64,000 nucleotides of DNA from Leptasterias polaris (lineage: Eukaryota > Echinodermata > Asteroidea > Forcipulatida > Asteriidae): the NCBI GenBank assembly GCA_037783415.1, contig JAZGTN010000047.1:5394001-5458000 (forward strand), read 5' to 3'. Positions 13,101-22,147 of this stretch are shown here, piece by piece (position 1 is the stretch's first letter; each line of letters begins with the position of its first letter). A model generated the notes under the pieces. It was not told where the DNA came from. It saw only the letters and a program-made list of their open reading frames with translations, and made no database searches. The translations under genes were made by a program, and so were the position numbers.

Positions 13101-16100
13101 GGGGGGGGGGGGGCACTGGACATTTGTGGGGGGCACGTGCCCCCCCCCAGGCCCCCCCGTAGCTACGCCGCTGCCAACCACACTCCACGACAGCATTTTT
13201 TGTTTAATCACACGGTTACACCAACAGGCACTTTTTAAGTACAGTTCGATATTTTGAGTGTTATACGCGTTTTTTTTATTAGAACACAGTCACTTTTTAG
13301 TCGCACAAACCATTATATAATTGACCCTTGTGACTAAATAAAACAAATTATAGCAAAATTTCCTTTGAAATTAGCCCATATTTTTGTCTCTATTTATAGT
13401 TTATACAAAATGGTTTATTTCACCTATATAGTTTAGTAGTGGTAATTAGGTCCAAGGCTGAGTAATTGCTGTACAATTCCTATAGGGGAAAACTGGGAGA
13501 GCTGGTGCTTGGTGGATTTTGTGTGTATGAAAAACAACCCCGATGGTAACATTGGCTAGGTATAGTTGGGAATATGCAATTTTTAAGAGAAAACAAATGG
13601 CGGAGTTCTGACTTTTTAATTAAAAAATTTTACTCAATGATAAAAAGTAAGCCATGGCATCATTCTGGGTTAATATCAATTCTTTAGAGAAACAAAATCA
13701 TGCTTTAGTGCAAACATAAGTTTCCGATTTTTACCGTGAGGCCATGAAACTCTGTCTTCAAAACATTATTCAACAAAATTCCTGCCATTTCGTCATCTCC
13801 ATAGCTAAACTCGTCCAGTCCTCTGGGTGGAGTCAGCGCCTCCAGATCAGTTATTGATGAATTGAGTGCCAAAGCCATTGTCATCAAGCAGTCGTAGGCG
13901 TAGATATCGCGTGAGTTATCCTCCTTGTTGTGTAGGGCTTCCAGGTATTGCAGCTGCTCTGGGTAAGGTTTCTAAATGGAAAACAAATCCGTTGTCGCGT
14001 TCTCTGTCTTTAAATAACAATATTTAATACTGATTCGTATTGCACTAAAGGGAGCCCGACTCTACCTCTGAGCCTCAGAGTACATAGGAATTTGAATAGA
14101 TTTGATGACGTCATTGGTTACAATCGTCACCGTACAGAGTCGGTGTGACCCTGAGTTTAGTTCCAAGTCGACCCGGACTACGGGTCAGAAATATACTTTA
14201 TTTTGTTTTCTTTCTTTAATGGATGCAAATAAACAGACAAAACTAACCACGCCGTTGAAATCAATGAATGCAACGTCATCAATAGCCTGGTCCCCGTCGA
14301 AAGAGATATGCAGATCCAAAGTCAATAGGAATTCCTCATTGGTACAAGGAACATCGGATGAATCAATCCACCAGCCGTCAGGATACCAGCCGGGTAAGAT
14401 CCAAATATATTTTTCTCCGTATAGCTTAGCTTTGAAAACCTGGTATTGAAAAAAGAGGAAGCGGAGTTTCGAGGAGTCTTACCCGATTTGTCTCTCCATA
14501 GTAAAGAAAATTACTGGTTGTGAAATTTTGAAAGTGTGTTGAAAATGCAGGCCGTATGAAATGCAAACACAGAGAGGACGGTGATCTTTGAGTGTCAGTT
14601 TTTTTTTTGTTTTTTTTTCAAAATAGTGCATGTTTGCATGAACACAAAAGGTATTTTTGATACCTTACCTGACATATTATTTTTAATGAAACAAACAAAA
14701 ATCGTAGCCAAATTGCCAAATTGGATGTGTCTTTACAAAGAGATGTACCGCCAAAAGTGTCGTGTTTCCTGTCTGCCATCGCTGTGTCTTATTTTTTACC
14801 AAGAGGGTTCTGACTAGTAACTAAAGGGCCACGTCTGAAGTGGCTTCGACTGTTGCGAAGGTTTTTATCAACAACAGTGTATACAATGGTGCAACACCAT
14901 GATAACGCGGTACAATGGTGCAAAACAACGCGGTACAATGGTGCAACACCATGATAACGCGGTACAATGGCCATAATTTGTTATAGGGGGACAGAATCTC
15001 CTGCCACATTGGATCCGGTCAATTCTGACCCAAGAGTTGTAGAGTGCACCGTTTCACTTAATCATAATGTTATGAAATGTTTCATTGACTAGATCGATTT
15101 AAAGTGTAATTTACCTTACAAAATAGCTTGACAGCTGCTTCAGGGTAGAATCCTGTAAATATCACTCTGGCATCATGCCTCTATATAATAGGAACCAACA
15201 AAGCTACCATAAATCTTGGCTTTTACTTTTTCTCATCGGCGTTTTGTCATAGATTGGTAAATACTCCACAAATTAATTACCATAAAAACGTACCTGATTG
15301 GAACCCTATAGCAGCTATTGATTGCATAAAGTATTTTGAGAAAGGATTCCCTTCGAAGTAATATGGTTTGGGAAAAATTTTCACCCAAAAATATTTGAGT
15401 CTGAGAAAAAAGTCATGCATAAATCGTTTCTCAGGTTTCTTATAGGTTGGTGTCAAAAAATGCGATCGGTAGGCCTATACCCATTTTTATCTTTCTAAAT
15501 GGATAGATTCGTTGTTCTTGTGAAAATACTTTTATTTTTTTTGAGTTTTCTCAATAAGTAGATACTATATTCAGCTGAAACCTTCACTAGTGACTTAATT
15601 GTATCTTTCTGTATAATTTTGCCTATAAATCAGCATAACTTTGACATAAACCAATCTATGGCCATACCTTTAAGCCCTCATGCAATTTTTATAAAAATTA
15701 TCTTGCTAGGACTTTGTTCCAAAAGCAATTTCAAAGGCCATGCCCCGGATTAAACGAAAGCTTCCCATTTTAAGGAGGTTTTTTTAGTATATGGCTAAGG
15801 TAAAAATGATAAAAACCCGTATATTTTATGTTTTTATCAACCATCGACCTTGGAATAGTCACGAGTAAAAGAAATATCATTGAATGCTCAATCCTGTCGT
15901 GCAGACAAATATTGTAGTAACGGTTCTTGTTAATAACTATGCAATCGTCTCAGCCCTTAGCTCTGTGTCTTTTTGATGTATTGACAGACCGACAATGCTG
16001 TTTAGGTCTTAGTATATAACGATAGTACTCGGGAACGGTTTTAATCCCTTCAACGGGGAAAAAACGCACTTGAATTAACAAAACTGCAATTTATCAGTTT

Positions 16101-19100
16101 TGTCCATCAAAAGATGGTTTTGTAAAACGAAATTAAATTAAACCTCAATGCAAAAATACAAATTATTTAAAGGGGATATTTGCTGAGGGTAGGCCTACTT
16201 GAAAAGGAGATCATTTATTCCACATTGAGCGAGGACCAGCATCTTTGACAGCTAAAAGAAACCCATTCCCAAACAACATTTTGCTCCCTCAAAACTGCCG
16301 GATACGACCAGAAGAAACTCCAACAAGCAAACAAACAAATACTTCGAACAACCAACAAACAAACACAAATGATTTGGACGTACCCGCAAGCTTTCGATCT
16401 GCTCATCGGGCCGGTCAGCATTAGTCACCGCCTCCGTAGTCAAGACGGTAATATTGTTAATCTTCAGCAACTCGGTCAACTTCGCCATGTTCTACAAGAA
16501 TTAATCATAAAACTTCATCATTAACCATTTCAAAAGAATAATAACATGAAGAACTTCGCTGTTGTCCACAGACACAATGTCAACGTTTAATGTTATCAAG
16601 GTTTGGGGATGTTAGTGGGGCAATTAACGGGTGATCAAAGCGGCAGTTGCCACACCTTTGAGTTGAGTAAACCCGTTTTAGTGTTTAGTTGTATATTCAA
16701 CAATGTAGAGCTACTTATAGATGGGAGTAGCTTGTATCGCATCTTCATTACTATCTTATTATGGACAGCCAATACAACTCTGAATATACAAATATTTTAT
16801 TTTAAAACCTGCTTTGTTTCATTGTATCCGGCCTTAATGCTGACGTGCCTCCAAGGGCGTCGATCGCTACTGAAAAGTAGGGGGGACGGGCGAGCAAGTC
16901 TTCAAAAAAATACATCTTATATTATTTGCACCCCACATTTTTAATAATTATGCTTCGGGAGTCCGGCGTTTATCGTGTGTCAGCTTGAAGTTCTTCGAAA
17001 AAACAAAATATTGCTTCTTCGACAAATCTTGTCATATAGCCCAAACTGCTCCTATTTATTTTAATGGATTTTACTACATTTTGTGCGTTGTGCGATTGTA
17101 ACAAAATGTAACACATTTGCACATGTGCGCACACTATACTAGACTTCCTTTGGGGAGGGATCGTGTACCGTACATTTTAGCATACACAAACGACGCATAA
17201 CTTGAATGATAACATTCAAGGTATGTAAGCGGGATCGGGCGTTCATGTCTTGGACGATACTTGTCGTCTATTGTCTGTATTATAGAAGCGGAAATGAGCC
17301 CAAAATACCATTCTGCGCGTGGTCCATCAGAAAAAAAATGAAAATGAAGAAAACATTTCATCGTTTGTTCGCTATTCTTTTATTTGAACAAAAATTGTAA
17401 TGAAATATTAAATCAAATAATAAATCTTGAAATATTAAATCAAGAAAATCGTGTTGCATATTTCTAATGAACAGTCAATCAAAAAGTGGGGGGGGGGACA
17501 TCTGATATGCTGTCCCCCAGTCTAAAAAGTGGGGGGACATGTTCTCCCCCCCCCCCCCCCCCCCCGTCCCCCACCCATCGACGCCCTTGCGTGCCTCGGA
17601 TTATGGGGAACGCGAGGTCTTGCGACTTTGACGCAGGGTTCCACCGAAAACAACCGTGCACGTCAGCATGTTGACACCTGCACTTCCACTACTCTTCACT
17701 TCGCAAAAAGACCTGTGGTAGTTACAGCTTTATACCTGTCTGAAGTACTCATTGTCTTCAAATATCAAGGCCACCCTCTTCCAGCCCATACGTTTTATAA
17801 ACGAAACTCTCCCTGGATTCAATAGATCTTCGTCAACGGAGACTTGAACTGTCAGTGGGTAGCGAGAGCGGTCTTTGAGTGTGGTTGAAGAGGCGATTAC
17901 GGTCTGTGGTACAAACAATCACGATAAAGGGCTTGAAATACTAACACAATTATACTATGAACAATGTTTTCAATGTTCCCAACCCACGTACCCATATTTT
18001 CCCAACGCATGCCCGTGATTTATGATCTTGGCAAAATATGTACTTTTAATGAGGCAAATTGGCAGGCGGTGCTGCCTACTCCTAATTAGTTGAGATGGGT
18101 TTATGATCCTACCTGCACGATATCATAACGTGGTAACACTTCATTGACCACCACTGCCACACTGGAAAACATTGGGCCCCAAGTAATCGAGACTGGTGGA
18201 CCATCCTGAACAAAGTCGTTTAGAATCCGTAGAGCGTTTGCGGGTTTGCCCTGGTGGAGATTGAAGAGAATAACGTTCGTCAAAGTAGACGTGCGTGGGT
18301 CCATCTTACTATGGATGCAATTAGACCAGCCACAAAGCCTCTAAATTGAACACTTTATCTAGAACTCAGGGCAGTCATGCAGCCACCAACCAAGATCTAA
18401 AAGTCTCGAACACAAAATATGTAGTTCACCCCACGTGATCATTCTTCGACCAATTAGAGTGCATACTCTCCAAGGTATTTATTAACTTTTTCGTATAACT
18501 TAATAATAATAATTATAACACTTCCGGTTCAATAGCAGCTTTGCAACTTATTTTTGAATCGATTAAATAGAACAAATTATCCATTCAGTTTCACTTGTGC
18601 TTTTACTTGATATTTTAATTAAAGGTTCATCCTTTATTGTCTGATGTCTCAACCGCAATATTGGGAGTCAAATAAAACGTAAAAATGATGGTAAGCGTGT
18701 AAACGCCGTATGGCCTAAAATGCGCTTCACTGTATTGGGCCGTGTCCAAATTGATTGCAGTAGCTGTTGATGAAGATTATGAGTATCCCGGCATTGTTCA
18801 TCAATGAGTCGCAGAAACCAAGACTGTTGTGATGATGAGGTCAGGCGAATGCGGTCAATAGTAGACGGCAATTCTCGCGCGCATTCGAACTTCCGGAACT
18901 TCCCAGCCATAATATGGAGTTTTACGTGGGCGAGATTTTGTTTCGTCAATTATTTCAGTTTAACGTAGGTTATGACCTAGAAAAATATACATGATGTTGG
19001 GAACGTAATACTAAGTGATAACAAAATATGAAAGTAAAACTAATTCAAAAATATAACGAAGAAAACCCGAGAATTAAACTTGACTTCAGCTTCCGGTTAT

Positions 19101-21132
19101 TGCACAACATTAAGAATGTTGTGCTCGCCTCCGATCATAAAAGTTTAATATGTAAACGCTTGTTTTGGATGAGAGGTTATAATCGCCAGATGCTGTAATT
19201 GCAAAGCGAACCCTTTTCATTTCAGTCTAGTGGTTGTTGAGGCGTCAGCATTCTCTAAACTGCGATACGGGTCAAATTAAAACCCGTTTGATCATCACGA
19301 ATCCGCGTAGGGGTTTCTAAAAAGTTCATCAAATAAGCATCCTTGTCCCAGAGTTTTAATTTCTTTTTAAATAATAATTAACACACTGTTGTTTTGTTTC
19401 AAAAGCTAAAACTTTTCATATCATTGTAATGATTTATTTTTGTTGTTCAGATTTTGTCATGAGATATATAATTTAAAACAAATATGTAATTTCAGAAATA
19501 AAAATGTTCTTCGTTTGGCGTGTTTTCTCGTTCAGATACGCGCGAGACTTGCGCAGTCTATAACGAATGCAAGCTATGTTTACTCAATAAAGCTGCAGTT
19601 TACCTTGTACACTGCTTTGAATTGGTTGTAAAAAAAGATAATGGAACATAATAATCAAAAATAGAGCGTAACAATGTCCACGATGAGTGATGTTACCTAA
19701 ATAAAATGTCCAATGGGCCTATTAAATATTGTACACAAATTGGACATATAGTTTTCAAGTGTTTTTAATGCAAAATTGTGTTTATCTCGTGTTCTATGAG
19801 ATAGGCCTTTTGAACTAAACTGTATAATAAATACTCATAACATTCTATTCAAAACCAGTCGACAATTCATGTCTTTAAACTGGTTGTGGTTACTGAGAAC
19901 GAGAAGAGAAGACAAAACGTATGCGTTATTTTTCTGCTCTTTAAGGTCGTAATTATGAATCTTTCACGTTTCCATCACCCAACCAATGTTCCCGCAACAA
20001 TTTGATTAAAATAAATGAAAATGTTCAAATGAAAAAAACCTTCGATTTCCACTCCAGAAACGATACTTCATCAAATTAACAGCTGTGGCATGGTTGCTAT
20101 GTGATGATTACTTCCGTCTACACCCCCCCTCCCTAACACTCATCGTCTATCATATCCACAAGGTTCGTTCTTATTTTATGGCTACGGTAATTAATTCGCT
20201 CCATCACAGCCTACTTGCGGTTCCGCGAAACATTTTCTTTTGCACAAAATGTTATCTTAAAATGATGGTTACAGCACTTGTTTCGCGGAATACAGATTAC
20301 TCTAACAAAAGTATTTGCTCACGGATAATTTTGTAGTCTTAAAGGGAAGGTATACCTTTGGTAATTACTCAATGAAATTGATGTTATACAACATTATTAG
20401 AAACGAAACCCCTTGGAGTAATGTCGTTTAAGAGAAAGGAGTAATTTGTCAACAACATGCATGAAACCTTGATCGGGAATCGGAAAACATATAGTTCTGT
20501 GTGACACAAGGGTGTTTTGTTTTGTTTTGGATTTTCTTCTGTTATTATTTTCTTGCAGCTTTGATAACCAATAAGAAGCCCAAATCTTCACTAGTTTGTT
20601 ATCGTATGCATATTTTGAGATACACCAAAGATACTGGTCTTTGATATACCAAAATAAGGCTCTGCTTAATACAACCTCCCTCATGCACTCTTTCCCAAGA
20701 TAATGTTCACTCGATGCGGATAATTGGCTCAGAATTACCATAATTACAAAACTGTGTAAATTAAATCAACCTGTTAGGTTATTTTCACACAAACAAACTA
20801 GCACATGAAAGAAGAACTGCTGTTTCAAATCATTTAATACTTAAATATCAAACTCATACCTGCGTCCAATTCCATCGCATTCTTAGCTCGAAACCATCCA
20901 GAATTCCCGTCAAATTATTCACGTGAGTTATGGCTTTTTCTACAGTCAACGGGAGGGAAGCGAAATAGGGCACCTCGATCGGGAAGAATCCACCAATGTA
21001 CACGGGTCGACGTCCTGCTGGGTCACGGTGAGTGGCCACATCACCTTGGACTCCACGTAGTTCATCAAAATCGATTGATATCTTCAGTAGCAGACCAAAG
21101 AGCAGTGCTTTAGGAATAAAACGACCTCCCAT
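3992..21132 (-). CDS. GABBR: GABA-B-type metabotropic receptor (class C GPCR), 16 exons
   Basis: Plus-strand coordinates of the exons in transcript order: 20860-21132, 18113-18304, 17736-17903, 16384-16491, 15115-15180, 14248-14439, 13735-13971, 10913-10970, 10241-10324, 9691-9841, 8739-8871, 8030-8143, 7749-7871, 5369-5549, 4668-4831, 3992/4001-4156. All internal introns are GT-AG and the phases join without a break, giving about 800 residues. The order is signal peptide, Venus-flytrap ligand-binding domain (exons 1-9), seven membrane helices (exons 10-15) and a cytoplasmic tail. There is no cysteine-rich domain between flytrap and TM1, which is typical of GABA-B receptors among class C GPCRs. 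In known relatives the protein sits in the plasma membrane, binds GABA or pairs with a binding subunit, and couples to Gi/o. I cannot tell subtype 1 from 2 or from an orphan paralogue. The promoter was not identified. Confidence 0.9.
4668..4831 (-). CDS. GABBR: GABBR exon 15: TM6 and TM7
   Basis: 164 bases, phase 1 in and 0 out; its first two bases complete a Ser codon from exon 14. DSKYIALSVYVVGVTIVLAV is TM6 and the segment ending VVLCLVFVPK is TM7, which ends in the F-V-P-K motif shared by class C receptors. Confidence 0.92.
5369..5549 (-). CDS. GABBR: GABBR exon 14: extracellular loop 2 and TM5
   Basis: 181 bases, phase 0 in and 1 out. The Cys in PKLRQCGS is the expected partner of the TM3 cysteine. 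ALYGFKGFLLVFGIFLAWET matches the highly conserved Y-G-Y/F-K-G-L-L-L-x-x-G-x-F-L-A-Y/W-E-T of TM5. Acceptor CTTTTAG, donor A|GTAAGA. Confidence 0.92.
6019..6290 (-). pseudogene. LINE reverse transcriptase fragment (minus)
   Basis: DLNISIGIFLDLSEAFD contains the F-L-D-L-S-K-A-F-D RT motif. After a frameshift, LEHCGVREIALGCFKRYI corresponds to the H-Y-G-I-R-G-x-A-L-x-W-F-x-S-Y-L segment. It lies in the intron between GABBR exons 13 and 14, in the same orientation as the gene, next to the 84-bp array. The family looks CR1/L2-like. Confidence 0.82.
6436..7611. repeat. 84-bp minisatellite, 14 copies, in a GABBR intron
   Basis: Units start GGGTGCTTGCTATGAGAACC and end CCCCACTCTCAGTT; 14 head-to-tail copies differ by very few bases (one has GGGTTTCTGAAC). 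Because 84 is divisible by three, a long open frame runs through the minus strand, but it is not a gene. The bases just before the array (GCAAGCCTGAGGAAACCTG) and the unit start match a SINE-like repeat at 34430-34500. Confidence 0.95.
7749..7871 (-). CDS. GABBR: GABBR exon 13: TM4
   Basis: 41 codons, phase 0/0. DLPDKKLIGFVMLLVLLDCV plus the following MTLWAVFGQL matches the D/K-x-K-L-x-x-x-V-x-x-L-x-x-x-D TM4 pattern; ETFLLEPM is the start of extracellular loop 2. The next intron holds the 84-bp minisatellite. Confidence 0.9.
8030..8143 (-). CDS. GABBR: GABBR exon 12: TM3 and intracellular loop 2
   Basis: 38 codons, phase 0/0. VCVGISMSFGSLLMKTYRIF matches G-F-S-L-x-F-G-S-M/L-x-x-K-T-W/Y-R-x-x at the cytoplasmic end of TM3, then a basic loop follows. 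Acceptor TTTACAG, donor GTGAGT. Confidence 0.9.
8739..8871 (-). CDS. GABBR: GABBR exon 11: TM2 and start of TM3
   Basis: 133 bases, phase 2 in and 0 out. SSPQINNLIVLGCLLLYSSV matches the conserved S-S-Q-P-x-x-N-N-L/I-x-x-x-G-C of the first intracellular loop and TM2. The Cys in MILCN is where class C GPCRs have the TM3 cysteine that pairs with extracellular loop 2. Confidence 0.88.
9691..9841 (-). CDS. GABBR: GABBR exon 10: linker and transmembrane helix 1
   Basis: 151 bases, phase 1 in and 2 out. After a short linker without a cysteine-rich domain comes KIAIFAIAGGGVFLALLFLV, a clear first membrane helix, then the basic end NVALRNQR. Acceptor TAAAAG, donor GTTTGT. Confidence 0.87.
10241..10324 (-). 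CDS. GABBR: GABBR exon 9: last flytrap strands
   Basis: 84 bases, phase 1 in and 1 out. It encodes GRTVRIATHNAEDGIYTEVT and ends NIIWKG, resembling the G-x-x-x-x-V-G-x-Y-D ... W-x-G-G end of the ectodomain. Acceptor ATTTTAG, donor GTAGAA. Confidence 0.8.
10913..10970 (-). CDS. GABBR: GABBR exon 8 (micro-exon), FNVDGSNRI
   Basis: 58 bases, phase 0 in and 1 out. It encodes IFNVDGSNRITVLFLMIHY, matching the V-x-F-D-x-x-G-x-R strand pair of the flytrap domain. It was found by looking for the missing strand between exons 7 and 9. The acceptor is TTTAG after a weak pyrimidine tract, and the donor GTGAGT fits well. Its single trailing base combines with exon 9 to give an Asn codon, which supports the call. 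Confidence 0.72.
11255..13173. mobile_element. hAT-like non-autonomous element, 1.9 kb, with nested foldback
   Basis: Ends are CAGCGGCGGAGCC and its near complement GTAGCTACGCCGCTG, typical of hAT termini, flanked by a perfect 8-bp duplication CCAACCAC (11247-11254 and 13174-13181). Long G/C runs lie inside both ends. Subterminal inverted segments (around 11630-11660 and 12808-12838) also pair. No transposase frame. It is in the GABBR intron between exons 7 and 8, inserted into the second copy of a ~50-bp local duplication (11171-11254). Confidence 0.88.
11739..12736. mobile_element. Foldback element 1 (42-bp repeats in its arms)
   Basis: Termini TATGGTGGCCCTGAAGGGAC and the exact complement at the right end, flanked by TATACC at 11733-11738 and 12737-12742 (6-bp duplication). 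Each ~280-320-bp arm holds four or five 42-45-bp tandem units (GCATACGTGTGCGCACACAT then TCGCGATTTGTTTCACGACA). The centre (about 12020-12415) is unique. It lies entirely within the hAT-like element. Confidence 0.9.
13735..13971 (-). CDS. GABBR: GABBR exon 7: flytrap lobe 1 return segment
   Basis: 79 codons, phase 0/0, the longest flytrap exon after exon 1. DIYAYDCLMTMALALNSSI corresponds to the conserved A-x-x-A-Y-D-A-I-W-A-L-A-L-A-L-N helix. The end (LKTEFHGLT) matches the S-F-x-G-V-S/T segment before the final strands. Donor GTAAAA. Confidence 0.88.
14248..14439 (-). CDS. GABBR: GABBR exon 6: flytrap lobe 2
   Basis: 64 codons, phase 0/0. KLYGEKYIWILPGWYPDGWW matches the family's G-K-K-Y-V-W-F-L-I-G-W-Y-x-x-x-W-W/F signature almost exactly. 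The acceptor is CCAG at 14440-14441. The donor is read as GTG|GTTAGT; a GT one codon earlier is possible but less consensus-like. Confidence 0.88.
15115..15180 (-). CDS. GABBR: GABBR exon 5 (short)
   Basis: Only 22 codons, phase 0/0. RHDARVIFTGFYPEAAVKLF follows the strongly conserved RQDARIIVGLFYE-x-x-A-R-K-V-F pattern of lobe 2. The exon is too short to be found by length alone, but flanking splice sites (TATATAG / GTAAAT) and phase agree with its neighbours. Confidence 0.87.
16384..16491 (-). CDS. GABBR: GABBR exon 4: flytrap lobe 2
   Basis: 36 codons, phase 0/0. NMAKLTELLKINNITVLTTE corresponds to the helix plus strand described by the LEERVKEAGIEI segment of known GABA-B receptors. Acceptor TTCTTGTAG, donor GGGTACGT. 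Confidence 0.8.
16852..17589. mobile_element. hAT-type MITE, 738 bp
   Basis: Terminal inverted repeats CAAGGGCGTCGAT / ATCGACGCCCTTG with a perfect 8-bp duplication CGTGCCTC (16844-16851 and 17590-17597). Near the right end are runs of G and then C with a duplicated CAGTCTAAAAAGTGGGG-like segment. No transposase. It lies in the GABBR intron between exons 3 and 4. Confidence 0.9.
17736..17903 (-). CDS. GABBR: GABBR exon 3: flytrap ligand-pocket strand
   Basis: 56 codons, phase 0/0. It starts TVIASSTTLKDRSRYPLTVQ, matching the family pattern S-x-x-S-P-x-L-S-N-R-x-R-F/Y-P, where serines line the GABA site in subunit 1. GWKRVALIFED matches the GWKKIA strand. The acceptor follows CCACAG and the donor is GTATAA. 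It lies 147 bp upstream (in plus coordinates) of a hAT-type MITE. Confidence 0.88.
18113..18304 (-). CDS. GABBR: GABBR exon 2: flytrap lobe 1
   Basis: 64 codons, phase 0 on both sides. It continues TQ with MDPRTSTLTNVILFNL, aligning with the D-P/G-x-x-T segment after the first helix, and ends VLPRYDIVQ. The acceptor is AG at 18305-18306 and the donor GTAGGA. WGPMFSSVA occupies the place of the family's GCSSVS ligand-pocket loop but keeps two serines. Confidence 0.85.
18668..18910 (-). other. Unassigned short open frame in GABBR intron 1
   Basis: An 80-residue minus-strand frame starts MAGKFRKFECARELPSTIDR, same strand as GABBR and between exons 1 and 2. It has no recognised domain and no clear splice join to the receptor exons. 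May be chance. Confidence 0.2.
20860..21132 (-). CDS. GABBR: GABBR exon 1: signal peptide and start of flytrap lobe 1
   Basis: Encodes residues 1-91. An in-frame Met lies 21 bases upstream (21153), but the second Met (MGGRF...) directly precedes a basic-then-hydrophobic stretch (KALLFGLLL) that looks like a signal peptide, so it is preferred. RRPVYIGGFFPI is the family's conserved first beta strand; VEKAITHVNN and LRMRWNWTQ follow. The exon ends CAG before a GTATGA donor, phase 0. Confidence 0.85.
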
Positions 21133-21595
21133 GTTTTTATACTGTTCAGTCACTCGATAGATGTTTCAAAATGACAACGGACGCATCAATGGAATCTGTT
21201 AATATAGAACTTCAAAATGTTCAGTTAAATGGTCCACTTGCTCTGATCCATAGATCTGTTTTATGGATAAAACATATAATAAAAAGGTGGATTTTATTTA
21301 AGAGTGTCATTTTCAAGTTGTTCTCATAGGTGAATATTTTCAATTTTGAGTTTTGATTGTCTGCTATAAATACGCAGGCGAAGTCCCACATAAATAACAA
21401 AAAGAATCGTTCACTGTTTTGACTCCATAGTCTCCATAGTATTTACTTGCTTTCGCGTCCACCACAGTTTGAATTGGAGGAGCCAACCACTGGGGCCTTT
21501 ATATCGGGGACGTGTACACGTGATCTGATAACAGAAGTCGGATCGAAGCGCCGAATTGGGCGGTTAAGGAGCCCAACAATGACATCAGTGTAGGA

Positions 21596-22147
21596 TATGG
21601 TATTCCATATGGGCCACTCCTTCCGTCGCGTTTTCAATTTTTTCCGTCGCGTTTTCAATTTTTTCCGTCGCGTTTTCAATTTTTTCCGTCGCGTTTTCAA
21701 ATTTTTCCGTCGCGTTTTCAACGACCGTCATGGGCCGTCGTTGACAGTGTGAACGAAATTGCGAATTCAGCCTAGGCATGATGGTTTGGGATATAAGGAA
21801 GACATCTTTGAAGAAAAAACTTAAGGTTTTATAATTTTTCGATGACAACTTTTCAAATGAAAATTCGAGAATTCGCGATTTCGTTCACACTGTCAACGAC
21901 GGCCCATGACGGTCGTTGACAATGTTTTTAGAAATTTGGTGCTGGCACTAATAAATTTCTCGCCAGCAACAAATTTGGTGCTGGCACCAAATGAAAAGGC
22001 GACGGAAAACATTGAAAAACGCGACGGAAAAAATTGAAAACGCGACGGACAAAATTGAAAACGCGACGGAAAAAATTGAAAACGCGACGGACAAAATTGA
22101 AAACGCGACGGAAAAAATTAACGGAGTGGCACATATGGAACACCATA
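21596..22147. mobile_element. Foldback element 2 (21-bp repeats in its arms)
   Basis: Termini TATGGTATTCCATATG and CATATGGAACACCATA, flanked by GTAGGA at 21590-21595 and 22148-22153 (6-bp duplication). Arms carry five 21-bp units built on CCGTCGCGTTTTCAA, mirrored on the right. The inner arms continue into a second inverted segment (GACCGTCATGGGCCGTCGTT). Same terminal start and duplication length as foldback element 1. Confidence 0.9.

Noticed and set aside
17479..17825. Proline/glycine-rich short frames
   Set aside because: They are poly-C/poly-G tracts inside the 16852-17589 MITE and overlap GABBR exon 3 only in the wrong frame or strand.
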